NCBI GenBank assembly: GCA_945862065.1
Contig: CAMAWT010000001.1
Location: 62,001-126,000 of the forward strand
Direction of reading: 5' to 3'
Source of the DNA: Flavobacterium psychrophilum
GTDB taxonomy: Bacteria; Bacteroidota; Bacteroidia; Flavobacteriales; Flavobacteriaceae
Length of the DNA: 64,000 bases
A program made the position numbers and the translations under genes. Positions within the stretch are counted from its first letter, which is position 1. The number at the start of each line of letters is the position of its first letter. The notes under the pieces were generated by a model, which did no database searches, was not told the origin of the DNA, and saw only the letters and a program-made list of their open reading frames with translations. This document shows, piece after piece, positions 53,821-63,451 of the stretch.

Positions 53821-55122
53821 ATGAATATTCCATTAACAGTAAGTCAAAGAATTGTAATAATCGGAGCTGGCTTCGCTGGCATTTCACTTGCCAAAAAATT
53901 AAGTAAAACAGATACACAAATTGTTTTAATAGACAAACATAACTACCATAATTTTCAACCACTTATGTACCAAGTTGCCACTGGTGGTTTGGACGCAGGA
54001 TCAATAGCTTATCCCATTAGAAAAATTTTTCAATCGTATCAAAATTTTTATTTTAGAATGGCGGCTGTTCAATATATTGATACCAATAATCAAAAAATTC
54101 ATACAGATATTGGGGAACTTTTTTATGATTATTTGATTATTGCAACGGGATCCAAAACTAATTTCTTTGGAAACAAAGAAATGGAACGAAACGCCATGTC
54201 AATGAAAACAATTCCGCAAACATTAAACATCAGAAGTTTAATTTTGGAAAACTTTGAGCAAGCTGTTTTGGCACATTCAGAATCTGATCAAAATAGTTTA
54301 ATGAATTTTGTTTTGGTAGGTGCAGGACCCACAGGCGTTGAACTAGCTGGATCTTTAGCTGAAATGAAAAAAGCAATTTTACAGAAAGATTACCCAGATT
54401 TGGATATTTCAAAAATGAAAATTAATTTAATTCAAAGCGGCGATCGAATATTAAATACCATGTCTGAAAAATCATCGGCAGATGCTGAAATTTTTTTGAA
54501 AAAACTAGGGGTTACCATCTGGAAAGATTTAAAAGTAACTAATTATGATGGTCGAATTGTAACAACAGATGCCGAAACAACTTTTGAGGCATCAACATTA
54601 ATTTGGACCGCTGGTGTTGAAGGTGCTCCTGTTAAAGGTTTACCAGCAGCATCATACATAGAAAACGTAAAGCGAATCAAGGTCAACGAATATAATCAAG
54701 TAGAAGGCTTCGATAATATTTTTGCTATTGGTGATATTGCCTTCATGTCAAATTCAAAATATCCGCAAGGCCATCCAATGATGGCGCAACCTGCCATTCA
54801 ACAAGGTGCATTATTGGCTAAAAATTTAAAAAATAGTATGAGAGGCAAGCCATTGGTGCCTTTTGTTTATAAAGATAAAGGTTCTATGGCAACAATTGGA
54901 AGAAACTTGGCAGTTGTTGATTTGCCAAAGTATCAATTTAGTGGCGTTTTTGCTTGGTTTTTATGGGTTTTTGTACATCTTTTTTCGATTATAGGTTTTA
55001 GAAATAGAAGCGTCATTTTATTTAATTGGATGTATAGTTACATTCGTTTAGATAAAGAAACGAGGCTTATAATCCGACCTTTCAAAAAGAAATTTACAGC
55101 ATTTACAAGCGATGAATTATAG
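53821..55122 (+). CDS. ndh: Type II NADH dehydrogenase-like oxidoreductase
   Basis: A membrane-attached flavoprotein that passes electrons from NADH to menaquinone without pumping protons. From ATG 53821 it has 433 residues; an upstream in-frame ATG at 53776 adds 15 residues before the FAD fold. The FAD motif is VIIGAGFAGISLAKKL. The NADH-binding motif is FVLVGAGPTGVELAGSLAE. The second FAD contact, FAIGDIAFM, precedes AQPAIQQG. The C-terminal hydrophobic segment (about 370-400, VFAWFLWVFVHLFSIIGFRN) anchors it in the membrane. It is convergent with DUF3810 and overlaps its end by six bases. Confidence 0.92.
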   Translation: MNIPLTVSQRIVIIGAGFAGISLAKKLSKTDTQIVLIDKHNYHNFQPLMYQVATGGLDAGSIAYPIRKIFQSYQNFYFRMAAVQYIDTNNQKIHTDIGELFYDYLIIATGSKTNFFGNKEMERNAMSMKTIPQTLNIRSLILENFEQAVLAHSESDQNSLMNFVLVGAGPTGVELAGSLAEMKKAILQKDYPDLDISKMKINLIQSGDRILNTMSEKSSADAEIFLKKLGVTIWKDLKVTNYDGRIVTTDAETTFEASTLIWTAGVEGAPVKGLPAASYIENVKRIKVNEYNQVEGFDNIFAIGDIAFMSNSKYPQGHPMMAQPAIQQGALLAKNLKNSMRGKPLVPFVYKDKGSMATIGRNLAVVDLPKYQFSGVFAWFLWVFVHLFSIIGFRNRSVILFNWMYSYIRLDKETRLIIRPFKKKFTAFTSDEL

Positions 55123-56181
55123 ATCTTTTTGTCGATAATAGTTAATCATTAAATCAACATATTTGCTGTAACTTGCCATGCCTTCTTGTTGCTGATTTAT
55201 TTTTAGATATTGATCATAAAAAGCATGAAAACCTTTGTCAATAAAACTATCATACGAGTTCCAAAACTGTTCATGAGCTTTAAAATCTAATATGATTCCT
55301 TTGTTTATTTTTGATACAAATTTTTTGAATTGAAGTTCGTCTTCAGAAGCAATCAAAGCCAAACAGTATCGCAACGCATTGGCATAACCCGAATATTGAA
55401 AGTTGGCATCCTTATTTTGGGTAATTGCCAAAAACCCAATAAAGTTACATTCGCTTTCACTAGCATACCCTATTTGATGCGCCATTTCATGACAAATAAC
55501 CATCGGTTTTGATGTTTTGGGTATCAAATAATTGACCTGCATTTCATTCGTAAACGGATTCAAATAACCACTAAATCCCATATAAGTCAAAGGTTTACTA
55601 AAGAGAGATGCTTTCTGACTTGGATGATTATAACTAAAACTCGGATATTCAGTAGCTAAATTTTCATAGCCATTTTGTGCCGTTTCAAATAGAAATTCAT
55701 TTGATAGTTTTTGATTCACTTTTTCATTTTTATTATTGGTAATTTTAAAATGAATGGAATTTGTTTTTTGTATCAATTTTTCTGTAAAGTCAACCAAATC
55801 AGCTTTGGAATATTCTCTTTCAATTTTCATTTTTTCGAATAAAGGCATTCGGTAATAATTGTAACCCCACATCAAATGAAAAATAAAATAAATTACTGAA
55901 ATTTTGTTTATGGTTTTTAGAAAATAATCATTCCAACTAACGGGTCGTTTCTTAATGATTTTATACAATTGAAATAAAAGATAGAATATACCAAAAAAAT
56001 AGACCACATCGCCAAAGGAAAAAGGAATCCATCCAAATAAAAGCCGTTCAAATTTTGATAAAAAAGAAAAAATACAATTGCTGTAATAATTTTCAATATA
56101 TTGTGGGAAAAAAGAAATTAATTGCAAAAACACTATTTGTCCAATTAAAAAAAACAACAAAAAATATTTTTTAGCTACCAT
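55117..56181 (-). CDS. DUF3810 membrane protein with zinc-protease-like motif
   Basis: An integral membrane protein of 354 residues with three helices in the first 100 residues (about 5-25, 55-76, 92-112). A soluble metallopeptidase-like part follows. The motif HEMAHQIGYASESE (HExxH plus a downstream Glu) is that of gluzincin-type proteases, so it could cleave proteins at the membrane surface. DUF3810 has no proven function to my knowledge. Its last six bases overlap the end of the ndh gene. Confidence 0.82.
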   Translation of the reverse strand: MVAKKYFLLFFLIGQIVFLQLISFFPQYIENYYSNCIFSFLSKFERLLFGWIPFSFGDVVYFFGIFYLLFQLYKIIKKRPVSWNDYFLKTINKISVIYFIFHLMWGYNYYRMPLFEKMKIEREYSKADLVDFTEKLIQKTNSIHFKITNNKNEKVNQKLSNEFLFETAQNGYENLATEYPSFSYNHPSQKASLFSKPLTYMGFSGYLNPFTNEMQVNYLIPKTSKPMVICHEMAHQIGYASESECNFIGFLAITQNKDANFQYSGYANALRYCLALIASEDELQFKKFVSKINKGIILDFKAHEQFWNSYDSFIDKGFHAFYDQYLKINQQQEGMASYSKYVDLMINYYRQKDL

Positions 56182-56238
56182 TTTATTTTTAAAGTGTAAA
56201 TATAATTAGAATTCAATTCGCAAAGAAATTAATCTTTG

Positions 56239-56246
56239 TAACTTTG
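56239..56246 (+). promoter_or_regulatory. Promoter -7 box of pepD (TAACTTTG)
   Basis: A perfect TAnnTTTG match 27 bases upstream of the pepD start codon. Confidence 0.6.
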
Positions 56247-56272
56247 CGTTCCAAACTACAAATAACATAATA

Positions 56273-57739
56273 ATGAGTATAGAAGTTAGAAATCTAGAAC
56301 CCAAAACACTTTGGAATAAATTTGCCGATTTAAATGCGGTACCTCGACCTTCAAAAAAGGAAGATAGAGTTATTCAATTCATGAAAGATTTTGGAAACAG
56401 CCTTGGTTTAGAAACTTTTGAAGACGACATAAGAAACGTAATCATCAGAAAACCAGCCACAAAAGGCATGGAAAATCGCAAGCCAATTGTGATGCAAGGT
56501 CATCTTGATATGGTGCATCAAAAAAATAACGATACAAATTTTGACTTCGATAAGCAAGGAATTGACATGTATGTGGATGCTGATTGGGTTCGTGCAAAAG
56601 GGACTACTTTGGGCGCTGATAACGGACTTGGAGTGGCAGCTATTATGGCTATTTTGGAAAGTACCGATTTGGCACATCCAGCCATTGAAGCCTTGTTTAC
56701 AATCGATGAAGAAACCGGAATGACTGGCGCTTTGAACTTAAAAGGCGGTATTTTACAAGGTGAAATTTTATTAAACTTAGATACAGAAGAAGACGACGAA
56801 ATTGATATCGGTTGCGCCGGAGGCATTGATGTTACCGCAAAAAGAAATTACAATCAAGAGGAAACTCCCGAAGGTTCAGTGGGTTATACTATTACAGTTA
56901 AAGGTTTAAATGGCGGACATTCAGGAATGGATATTCACAAAGGGTTGGGTAATGCCAACAAAATAATGAATAGATTGTTGTTTGATAGTTTTGAAAATTT
57001 CGGACTTCAAATTTCTGAAATAAATGGCGGTAGCTTGCGCAATGCCATTCCGCGTGAAAGTATTGCAAAAGTGATTGTTGCTGAAATGTACAATGATGTT
57101 TTTGCTTTCGAAATGCAAGAAATGATTACCGATATCAAAACAGAATACCAAACTACCGAACCAAATTTAACCATCGAAATTACACCTTCAGATTTGCCTC
57201 TTACCGTAATGGATTTAGGGGTTCAAGAAGGTTTATTAAGAGGAATTTATGCTGCACATAACGGCGTTTATCGAATGTCTGCCGATATGGACGATTTAGT
57301 TGAAACTTCAAATAATGTGGCTCGAGTTATTGTTAAAGAAGGACAACTTACGATTCAATGTTTAACACGTTCGTCGGTTGAAACATCCAAATTTGATTTG
57401 GCAAACGGATTGCGATCTGCCTTTGAATTGTTTGGTTGCGAGGTTGATTTTTCAGGAAGTTATCCAGGTTGGACACCCAATGTAAACTCAGCTATTTTAG
57501 GAGTTTTGGTTGGTATTTATGAAAAACAAAACCAAGAAAAACCAAAAGTAGTGGCTTGTCATGCAGGATTAGAATGTGGCATTTTGGGCACAAATTATCC
57601 CGATATGGACATGATTTCTTTTGGGCCAACCATTCACGGTGCGCACAGCCCAGACGAAAGAGCTTCTATTTCTTCTTCACAAAAATTCTGGAAGTTTTTG
57701 GTTGAGATTTTGGAGAATATTCCCGAAAAAAATAATTAG
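56273..57739 (+). CDS. pepD: Aminoacyl-histidine dipeptidase (PepD, M20C)
   Basis: A cytoplasmic zinc dipeptidase that splits dipeptides such as Xaa-His, 488 residues. Zinc and catalytic motifs are GHLDMVHQ, GADNGLGVA, and TIDEETGMTGA. The late conserved CHAGLECGI is followed by FGPTIHGAHSPDE (the last metal His). Single gene with its own promoter box and a strong terminator after it. Confidence 0.95.
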   Translation: MSIEVRNLEPKTLWNKFADLNAVPRPSKKEDRVIQFMKDFGNSLGLETFEDDIRNVIIRKPATKGMENRKPIVMQGHLDMVHQKNNDTNFDFDKQGIDMYVDADWVRAKGTTLGADNGLGVAAIMAILESTDLAHPAIEALFTIDEETGMTGALNLKGGILQGEILLNLDTEEDDEIDIGCAGGIDVTAKRNYNQEETPEGSVGYTITVKGLNGGHSGMDIHKGLGNANKIMNRLLFDSFENFGLQISEINGGSLRNAIPRESIAKVIVAEMYNDVFAFEMQEMITDIKTEYQTTEPNLTIEITPSDLPLTVMDLGVQEGLLRGIYAAHNGVYRMSADMDDLVETSNNVARVIVKEGQLTIQCLTRSSVETSKFDLANGLRSAFELFGCEVDFSGSYPGWTPNVNSAILGVLVGIYEKQNQEKPKVVACHAGLECGILGTNYPDMDMISFGPTIHGAHSPDERASISSSQKFWKFLVEILENIPEKNN

Positions 57740-57761
57740 TCAACACTAATTAACCCATACC

Positions 57762-57794
57762 AAACCTCGTTTAGAAATAAACGAGGTTTTTTTC
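57762..57794 (+). terminator. Terminator of pepD
   Basis: AACCTCGTTTA pairs with TAAACGAGGTT around GAAA and runs into seven T. Confidence 0.9.
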
Positions 57795-57814
57795 TTAACA
57801 TTAAAAAGTAAATT

Positions 57815-57987
57815 TTGGGCGTGCCCTGCCAAAAGAAAACTCACTTTTCAAAAAACACAAATTACGCATTGGCAGGTCGGGCTATCCGTTTCAAGTCCTC
57901 GCAGCCTTCCGCTGGCGCTTCATGCTGCTGTGGGCTTTCCACTACTATCCCTCACGCGGTGCGCTCCGCAAAGTCTCCCGCCTTTGA
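57815..57987 (-). repeat. Interspersed hairpin element, copy G (composite)
   Basis: On the minus strand it reads GGATAGTAGTGGAAAGCCCACAGC ... GCGAGGACTTGAAACGGATAGCCCGACC, followed by TGCCAATGCG ... TTTTGGCAGGGCACGCCC, whose ends pair. It shares the core and an outer stem with copy C. The part toward 57987 carries the CCGCAAAGTCTCCCG motif repeated at 58051. The 723-base gap between pepD and lipA holds only this, the G-rich repeats and copy H. Confidence 0.7.
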
Positions 57988-58050
57988 GGTAATTTAAAAA
58001 ATAAGAAAGAGTTAGAATGAAAACAAATGCAAATAGAAAGTTAAAAATAT

Positions 58051-58119
58051 TCCGCAAAGTCTCCCGACTTTGCGGAGCGGGGACTTTGCGGAGCAGGGGG
58101 AGACTTTGCGGAGCGGGGG
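58051..58119. repeat. Short G-rich tandem and inverted repeats
   Basis: GACTTTGCGGAGCGGGG-like units begin at 58066, 58082 and 58102, with an inverted copy TCCGCAAAGTC at 58051-58061. The same short motif occurs at 57966-57982 in copy G. There are no spacers, so it is not CRISPR. Confidence 0.75.
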
Positions 58120-58291
58120 TTTATTAGAATGACAAACTTTGTCAATGTTAACGGCAATAGCAATTGCAATAACAATAACAATATCAAATTTCAAGACGAA
58201 TTTTCAAATTATCAAATTGGCACATTTTCAAATTATCTCATTCGCTTATTCGCTAATCAACTCATTTTCAACTGGAAAATAATTGACAGTT

Positions 58292-58390
58292 GTAACCCCG
58301 ATAGAGCCGATATCCTCCTGAAGTCCCGTAGGGCGAAGGAGATAAAGGCGAAAGCGGGACAAAATGTCTTTTGGAACGGGGTTTTGTGTT
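58292..58390 (+). repeat. Interspersed hairpin element, copy H
   Basis: Starts TAACCCCGATAGAGCCGATA and goes on to GGCGAAAGCGGGACAAAA, ending ACGGGGTTTTG. It is close to the reverse complement of copy B, including the inner GTCCCGTAGGGCGA. It lies just upstream of the lipA promoter. Confidence 0.75.
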
Positions 58391-58435
58391 ACTAAAAATT
58401 GAAAAAAAGGAGCTGTCAATTAGGTATTCTTTTAG

Positions 58436-58443
58436 TATCTTTG
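58436..58443 (+). promoter_or_regulatory. Promoter -7 box of lipA (TATCTTTG)
   Basis: A perfect TAnnTTTG match 20 bases upstream of the lipA start codon. Confidence 0.65.
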
Positions 58444-58462
58444 CTGCACTAAAAATGTTGCT

Positions 58463-59332
58463 ATGGAATCGGTTTTAGACAATACATTGCCTATTGGCAA
58501 ACCAAAATGGCTGAAGGTGAAATTGCCAATTGGACAAAAATATACAGAATTGCGTGGATTGGTTGATAAGTACAAATTGAACACGATTTGTGCATCGGGT
58601 AGTTGCCCCAACATGGGTGAATGCTGGGGTGAAGGAACAGCTACATTCATGATTTTGGGTAATATTTGTACGAGATCTTGTGGTTTTTGTGGTGTAAAAA
58701 CAGGTCGGCCAGAAACGGTTGATTGGGATGAGCCAGAGAAAGTGGCACGGTCTATAAAAATCATGAAGATTAAACATGCCGTAATCACGAGTGTGGATAG
58801 AGATGATTTGAAAGATATGGGTTCTATTATTTGGTTGGAAACGGTTGAGGCCATTAGACGTATGAATCCGACTACTACTTTAGAAACTTTAATTCCTGAT
58901 TTTCAAGGAAATACTAGAAACATTGACCGCATTGTGGAAGCTAACCCAGAGGTGGTTTCGCATAATGTGGAAACGGTGAAACGCTTAACACGTGAAGTAC
59001 GAATTCAGGCTAAATATGATAAAAGTTTGGAGGTTCTTCGGTATTTGAAAGAGCAAGGAATTCGTAGAACTAAATCGGGAATCATGCTTGGGCTGGGCGA
59101 AACAGAAGCCGAAGTTATTGAAACGATGCAAGATTTGCGTGCTGCCAATGTGGACATTGTTACCATTGGACAATACTTGCAACCAAGTAAAAAACACTTG
59201 CCCGTAAAAGAATTTATCACTCCGGAACAGTTTGAAAAATATGAAAAATTGGGGAAAGAAATGGGTTTTAGGCATGTAGAAAGTGGGCCTTTGGTGCGCT
59301 CAAGTTATCATGCTGAAAAGCATATTTTGTAA
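58463..59332 (+). CDS. lipA: Lipoyl synthase
   Basis: A radical SAM enzyme that inserts two sulfurs into octanoyl groups to make lipoate, 289 residues, cytoplasmic. The auxiliary cluster motif [12 protein letters not shown] (CxxxxCxxxxxC) comes first. The radical SAM cluster motif is CTRSCGFC (CxxxCxxC). The C-terminal VRSSYHAEK holds the conserved Ser that ligates the auxiliary cluster. It is followed after six bases by the cation transporter gene and then gap, so the three may be co-transcribed. Confidence 0.96.
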   Translation: MESVLDNTLPIGKPKWLKVKLPIGQKYTELRGLVDKYKLNTICASGSCPNMGECWGEGTATFMILGNICTRSCGFCGVKTGRPETVDWDEPEKVARSIKIMKIKHAVITSVDRDDLKDMGSIIWLETVEAIRRMNPTTTLETLIPDFQGNTRNIDRIVEANPEVVSHNVETVKRLTREVRIQAKYDKSLEVLRYLKEQGIRRTKSGIMLGLGETEAEVIETMQDLRAANVDIVTIGQYLQPSKKHLPVKEFITPEQFEKYEKLGKEMGFRHVESGPLVRSSYHAEKHIL

Positions 59333-59338
59333 GTTTGT

Positions 59339-60208
59339 ATGACAAATGAGCAAACGGCTGTAAGAGCAACTTACTTTAGCTTGATTGGCAATACAGCATT
59401 AGCCATTATAAAAGGATTGGCAGGTTTTTTTGGAAATTCCTATGCGTTGATAGCCGATGCAATTGAATCGACAACCGATATTTTTTCGTCCTTTTTGGTG
59501 TTGTTTGGGATTAAATATTCCAACCGACCTGCAGATGACAACCATCCGTATGGGCATGGAAGAGCCGAGCCTTTGATTACTTTTTTGGTGGTTGGGTTTT
59601 TAATTTTGTCGGCGGTAATTATTGCGCACGAAAGTATCATCAACATTCAAAAACCTCACGATTTACCTAAAACATGGACATTGTTTGTGCTTGGCGCGAT
59701 TATTATTTGGAAAGAAATTTCGTATCGAATTGTTATCAAACGAAGTATAGAATCTAATAGCTCCTCCTTGAAAGCTGATGCCTGGCACCACCGAAGCGAC
59801 GCCATTACTTCTGTGGCAGCTTTTATAGGAATTTCTATTGCTTTGTTTTTAGGAAAAGGATATGAATCGGCAGATGATTGGGCGGCATTGTTTGCTTCTG
59901 GCTTTATTTTATACAATAGTTATTTGATTTTTAGACCCGCTTTGGGCGAAATTATGGATGAACATTTGTATGATGATTTGATTATTTCTATTCGAAAAGT
60001 AGCCATTTCAGTTGATGGAATTATTACAACCGAAAAATGCTTTATCAGAAAATCGGGGATGAAATATCATGTAGATTTGCATGCTGTTGTCAATGCGACT
60101 ATAACCGTAAAAGCTGGGCACGACTTGGCTCATTTATTAAAGGATACTTTACGAACTGAAATTCCTGAACTAGGACACGTATTAATACATATTGAACCCA
60201 ATGAATAA
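59339..60208 (+). CDS. Cation diffusion facilitator family transporter
   Basis: An inner-membrane divalent metal/proton antiporter of 289 residues, exporting zinc, iron or manganese. It has six helices. Metal-site residues appear as ALIADAIESTTDIFSS (helix 2, in the place of the HxxxD pair) and ADAWHHRSDAITSVAAF (helix 5, HxxxD). The cytoplasmic C-terminal ferredoxin-like domain carries YHVDLHAVVNATITVKAGHDLAH. The metal is not predictable. Its last eight bases overlap the gap start codon. Confidence 0.9.
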   Translation: MTNEQTAVRATYFSLIGNTALAIIKGLAGFFGNSYALIADAIESTTDIFSSFLVLFGIKYSNRPADDNHPYGHGRAEPLITFLVVGFLILSAVIIAHESIINIQKPHDLPKTWTLFVLGAIIIWKEISYRIVIKRSIESNSSSLKADAWHHRSDAITSVAAFIGISIALFLGKGYESADDWAALFASGFILYNSYLIFRPALGEIMDEHLYDDLIISIRKVAISVDGIITTEKCFIRKSGMKYHVDLHAVVNATITVKAGHDLAHLLKDTLRTEIPELGHVLIHIEPNE

Positions 60209-61205
60209 GATTAAAATTGCCATAAATGGATATGGTAGAATAGGTAGAAACCTTTTTAGACTTTTATTGAATCATCCCGAAATTGAGGTAGTTGCCATCA
60301 ATGATATTGCAGATATAAAAACGATGGCTCATTTGACAAAATATGACAGTATTCATGGTGTTTTACCGAATATTGTAACCTTTTCAAATGAAGCTTTATT
60401 AATTGACGGTAAATCGTTTTTATTTTTTCATGAAAAAGAAATTTCTGAATTAAAATGGGATGATTTACAGATTGATATCGTTATTGAATGTACGGGTAAA
60501 TTTAAAACTTTTGAAGAATTAAATAAGCATATTGAGGCTGGTGCCAAAAAAGTGCTGCTGTCTGCACCGTCTGAAGTCGATAACATCAAAACCATTGTTT
60601 TTGGCGTGAATGAACATATTTTGGATGGCACAGAAACCATCGTTTCCAATGCAAGTTGCACAACCAACAATGCTGCACCGATGATTCAGATAATCAATGA
60701 GTTGTGCGGTATTGAACAAGCATATATTACTACGGTTCACTCCTACACTACCGATCAAAGTTTGCATGATCAACCCCACAAGGATTTGAGAAGAGCAAGA
60801 GGCGCCTCGCAATCTATTGTTCCAACAACAACTGGAGCTGCCAAGGCATTAAGTAAAATATTTCCAAAATTGGAAGGTAAAATTGGTGGTTGTGGTATTC
60901 GCGTCCCGGTTCCAGATGGTTCGCTTACAGATATTACGTTTAATGTTAAAAAAGCCGTGACCATTGAAGAAATAAATACCGCTTTTTTATTGGCATCGCA
61001 AACAAATTATAAAGGAATATTGGACTATACAGAAGACCCGATTGTATCGGTTGATATCATTGGAAACCCTCATTCGTGTTTATTTGATGCGCAACTTACC
61101 TCTGTTATTGATAAAATGGTGAAAGTTGTGGGATGGTATGATAATGAAATTGGCTATTCCTCTAGATTGATAGACATGATATTATTGATGAAAAAAGGTT
61201 TGTAG
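60201..61205 (+). CDS. gap: Glyceraldehyde-3-phosphate dehydrogenase
   Basis: A glycolytic/gluconeogenic enzyme, 334 residues from ATG 60201, which overlaps the preceding stop (ATGAATAA). An earlier in-frame TTG at 60192 is less likely. The NAD fold starts KIAINGYGRIGRNLFR. The catalytic Cys153 is in SNASCTTNN. His is in TTVHSYTTDQSLHDQPHKDLRRAR, and the C-terminal conserved WYDNEIGYSSRL is intact. It is probably one of two GAPDH genes in this kind of organism. It is convergent with lpxK. Confidence 0.94.
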   Translation: MNKIKIAINGYGRIGRNLFRLLLNHPEIEVVAINDIADIKTMAHLTKYDSIHGVLPNIVTFSNEALLIDGKSFLFFHEKEISELKWDDLQIDIVIECTGKFKTFEELNKHIEAGAKKVLLSAPSEVDNIKTIVFGVNEHILDGTETIVSNASCTTNNAAPMIQIINELCGIEQAYITTVHSYTTDQSLHDQPHKDLRRARGASQSIVPTTTGAAKALSKIFPKLEGKIGGCGIRVPVPDGSLTDITFNVKKAVTIEEINTAFLLASQTNYKGILDYTEDPIVSVDIIGNPHSCLFDAQLTSVIDKMVKVVGWYDNEIGYSSRLIDMILLMKKGL

Positions 61206-61250
61206 AAACACAGTTATTTCCCGAATAATAGCTGATACAAAAATCAATGA

Positions 61251-62267
61251 TTACTCATTTTCTCCGTTCACGTATTTTAAAATATTTTGATCAAAATCTT
61301 CTTTTTTATCAACAAAAAAACTTTGAATTGGTAAGTAAAATAATTTATCGTTTTTTAATTGTGAATTTAAACGAACAAAATCTTTTTCGGTTGTAATGAT
61401 GAGCTCTTTATCATCGCTTTTGCTATTTATATTATCCAAATCTTTAGCAGTAAAAAAATGATGATCGGCAAAAACAAGTTGCTCCACATTTGCACCAACA
61501 AAAAAATCTAAAAACGGTTTTGGCTTTGCGATTCCGGCAATAATTAATTTTGAAAGATATTTGATGTCTTGAACTTTAATAGATTTATTATGATTTACTA
61601 TTTCATCATCATAACCAATATAAGTGAAATAAATTGGACAATCGAGTCCGATTTTTTGTTTAATAGAATTTTGTTCAGCCACTGAAATGTTTTTCGGACA
61701 TTTAGTAATAATAATCAAATTAGCTCTTGAAGCACCTTTTCGATATTCTCTTAAATTACCTGTTGGCAACATCAAATCGTTGAAGTACAAATCATCGAAA
61801 CTAGACAACAAAAGATAGAAACCAGCTCTGACTTTTCTGTGTTGAAAAGCATCATCCAATAAAATGATGTCAGGCTTGTTTTTTTTGGATATTAGTTGAT
61901 GGATTCCGTTGCACCGGTTTGCATCTACAGCAACTTGAATAGAAGGAAATTTTTTATAAAACTGTAAAGGTTCATCACCAATCGATTCAGAAGTAACAGC
62001 TTCATTTGCTAGAATAAAACCTTTTGATTTTCGTTTATAACCTCGACTTAAAGTTGCTACTTTATAATTTGGCGAAAGTAGACGGATAAGATATTCAATT
62101 TGAGGCGTTTTACCTGTCCCGCCAACACTTAAATTTCCAACAACAATTGTTTTGACATCAAAAGAATTTGATTTCAAAATATTCATTTGAAATAGAAAAT
62201 TTCGAATGGCAGTAATCCATCCGTAAAGAATAGCAAAAGGAAAAAGTAAATAACGTAAAATAATCAT
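61251..62267 (-). CDS. lpxK: Tetraacyldisaccharide 4'-kinase
   Basis: Adds the 4'-phosphate to the lipid A disaccharide precursor at the inner membrane. It has 338 residues. An N-terminal membrane-associated helix precedes the P-loop VVGNLSVGGTGKTPQIEYLI. YKVATLSRGYKRKS and IILLDDAFQHRKV are the conserved LpxK regions. The C-terminal TTEKDFVRL is also typical. It shares a 65-base intergenic region with the divergent Nif3-family gene. Confidence 0.95.
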   Translation of the reverse strand: MIILRYLLFPFAILYGWITAIRNFLFQMNILKSNSFDVKTIVVGNLSVGGTGKTPQIEYLIRLLSPNYKVATLSRGYKRKSKGFILANEAVTSESIGDEPLQFYKKFPSIQVAVDANRCNGIHQLISKKNKPDIILLDDAFQHRKVRAGFYLLLSSFDDLYFNDLMLPTGNLREYRKGASRANLIIITKCPKNISVAEQNSIKQKIGLDCPIYFTYIGYDDEIVNHNKSIKVQDIKYLSKLIIAGIAKPKPFLDFFVGANVEQLVFADHHFFTAKDLDNINSKSDDKELIITTEKDFVRLNSQLKNDKLFYLPIQSFFVDKKEDFDQNILKYVNGENE

Positions 62268-62288
62268 ACTACGAAAGTAACATTTTTT

Positions 62289-62296
62289 TATCTTTG
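62289..62296 (+). promoter_or_regulatory. Promoter -7 box of the Nif3-family gene (TATCTTTG)
   Basis: A perfect TAnnTTTG match 37 bases upstream of the chosen ATG at 62333. An earlier in-frame codon at 62312 would give a leader of only about ten bases. Confidence 0.65.
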
Positions 62297-62332
62297 AAAA
62301 TAAAAATCTGATTGAGATTTAAAAAAAATACG

Positions 62333-63448
62333 ATGAAAATTAAAGATATAATTACGATTCTTGAAGAAATGGCACCTTTGGCTTACGCCGAAGATTTTGA
62401 TAATGTAGGATTGTTAGTTGGAAATCAGGATATTGAAGCAACAGGCGTATTGGTTTGCCACGATGCTTTAGAACAAGTTATTAATGAAGCCATTCAAGAA
62501 AAATGTAATTTGGTCGTTTGTTTTCATCCTATATTGTTTTTGGGATTAAAGAAAATAACAGGCAAAGATTATATTGAACGAGCCATAATCAAAGCAATCA
62601 AAAATGATGTTGCCATTTATGCCGTTCATACTGCGTTGGATAATCATTCGAATGGCGTTAATAAAATATTTTGTGATGCATTGGGATTAATAAATACAAA
62701 AATTTTAGTTCCGAAAGAGCATTACATATATAAATTGACCACTTATACCATTCCAGAAAATGTACCAAAAGTAAAGGCCGCTTTGTTTGCTGCGGGTGCA
62801 GGAAAAATTGGGAATTATGAAGAATGTAGTTTTATGTCTGATGGCATTGGTACCTATAAAGGAGGCGATTTAAGTAATCCTGTGATTGGGAATAAATATG
62901 AATTAGTTGAAGCTAAAGAAGTTAAAATTGAGGTTACCTTTGAGAAACATTTGCAAAATAAAATAGTAAACGCATTATTTGAAAGTCATATTTATGAAGA
63001 AGTGGCGCATGAAATCGTATTATTAGAAAACAAACATCAAAATATTGGATTGGGAATGATTGGTGATTTACCTAATGAAATGGATGAAAAAGCATTTTTA
63101 GAATTTGTAAAAGAAAAAATGCAATGTGGAGGAATCAGGCACAGTGCTTATTTGAATAAGCCCATAAAACGAGTGGCGGTTTTGGGCGGATCGGGTAGTT
63201 TTGCTATTTCTGTGGCAAAAAAGTCTGGCGCAGACATTTTTTTAACGGCAGATTTAAAATATCACCAATTTTACGAGTCTGAAAATCAAATGATTATAGC
63301 GGATATTGGACATTTTGAAAGTGAAAGATATACAAAAAACTATATTGTTGATTTTCTTAAAGAAAAAATTAGTAAATTTGCAACCGCCTTGCTTGAAAGC
63401 AAAATCGTTTTATCGAAAGAAAATACAAATCCAGTTAAGTACTTATAA
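62333..63448 (+). CDS. Nif3-like dinuclear metal-centre protein
   Basis: A cytoplasmic NIF3/YqfO-family protein, 371 residues from ATG 62333. The N-terminal half carries ITILEEMAPLAYAEDFDNVGLLVGN and VVCFHPILFLGLKKI (metal His). AIYAVHTALDNHSNGVN holds further metal ligands. The middle (about 130-235) is the extra PII-like domain of the longer YqfO type. The C-terminal half has the second metal region FLTADLKYHQFYES and IADIGHFESE. Some relatives have been studied as GTP cyclohydrolase-like proteins, but function is unsettled. It is followed after three bases by the zinc-ribbon gene. Confidence 0.92.
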   Translation: MKIKDIITILEEMAPLAYAEDFDNVGLLVGNQDIEATGVLVCHDALEQVINEAIQEKCNLVVCFHPILFLGLKKITGKDYIERAIIKAIKNDVAIYAVHTALDNHSNGVNKIFCDALGLINTKILVPKEHYIYKLTTYTIPENVPKVKAALFAAGAGKIGNYEECSFMSDGIGTYKGGDLSNPVIGNKYELVEAKEVKIEVTFEKHLQNKIVNALFESHIYEEVAHEIVLLENKHQNIGLGMIGDLPNEMDEKAFLEFVKEKMQCGGIRHSAYLNKPIKRVAVLGGSGSFAISVAKKSGADIFLTADLKYHQFYESENQMIIADIGHFESERYTKNYIVDFLKEKISKFATALLESKIVLSKENTNPVKYL

Positions 63449-63451
63449 AAT

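Noticed and set aside
58051-58119. CRISPR-like short direct repeats
   Set aside because: Units are 16-18 bases with no regular spacers, and no cas genes are in the window.
58129-58395. 88-residue ORF between pepD and lipA
   Set aside because: It runs through hairpin copy H and Asn-rich simple sequence; no family resemblance and no promoter.
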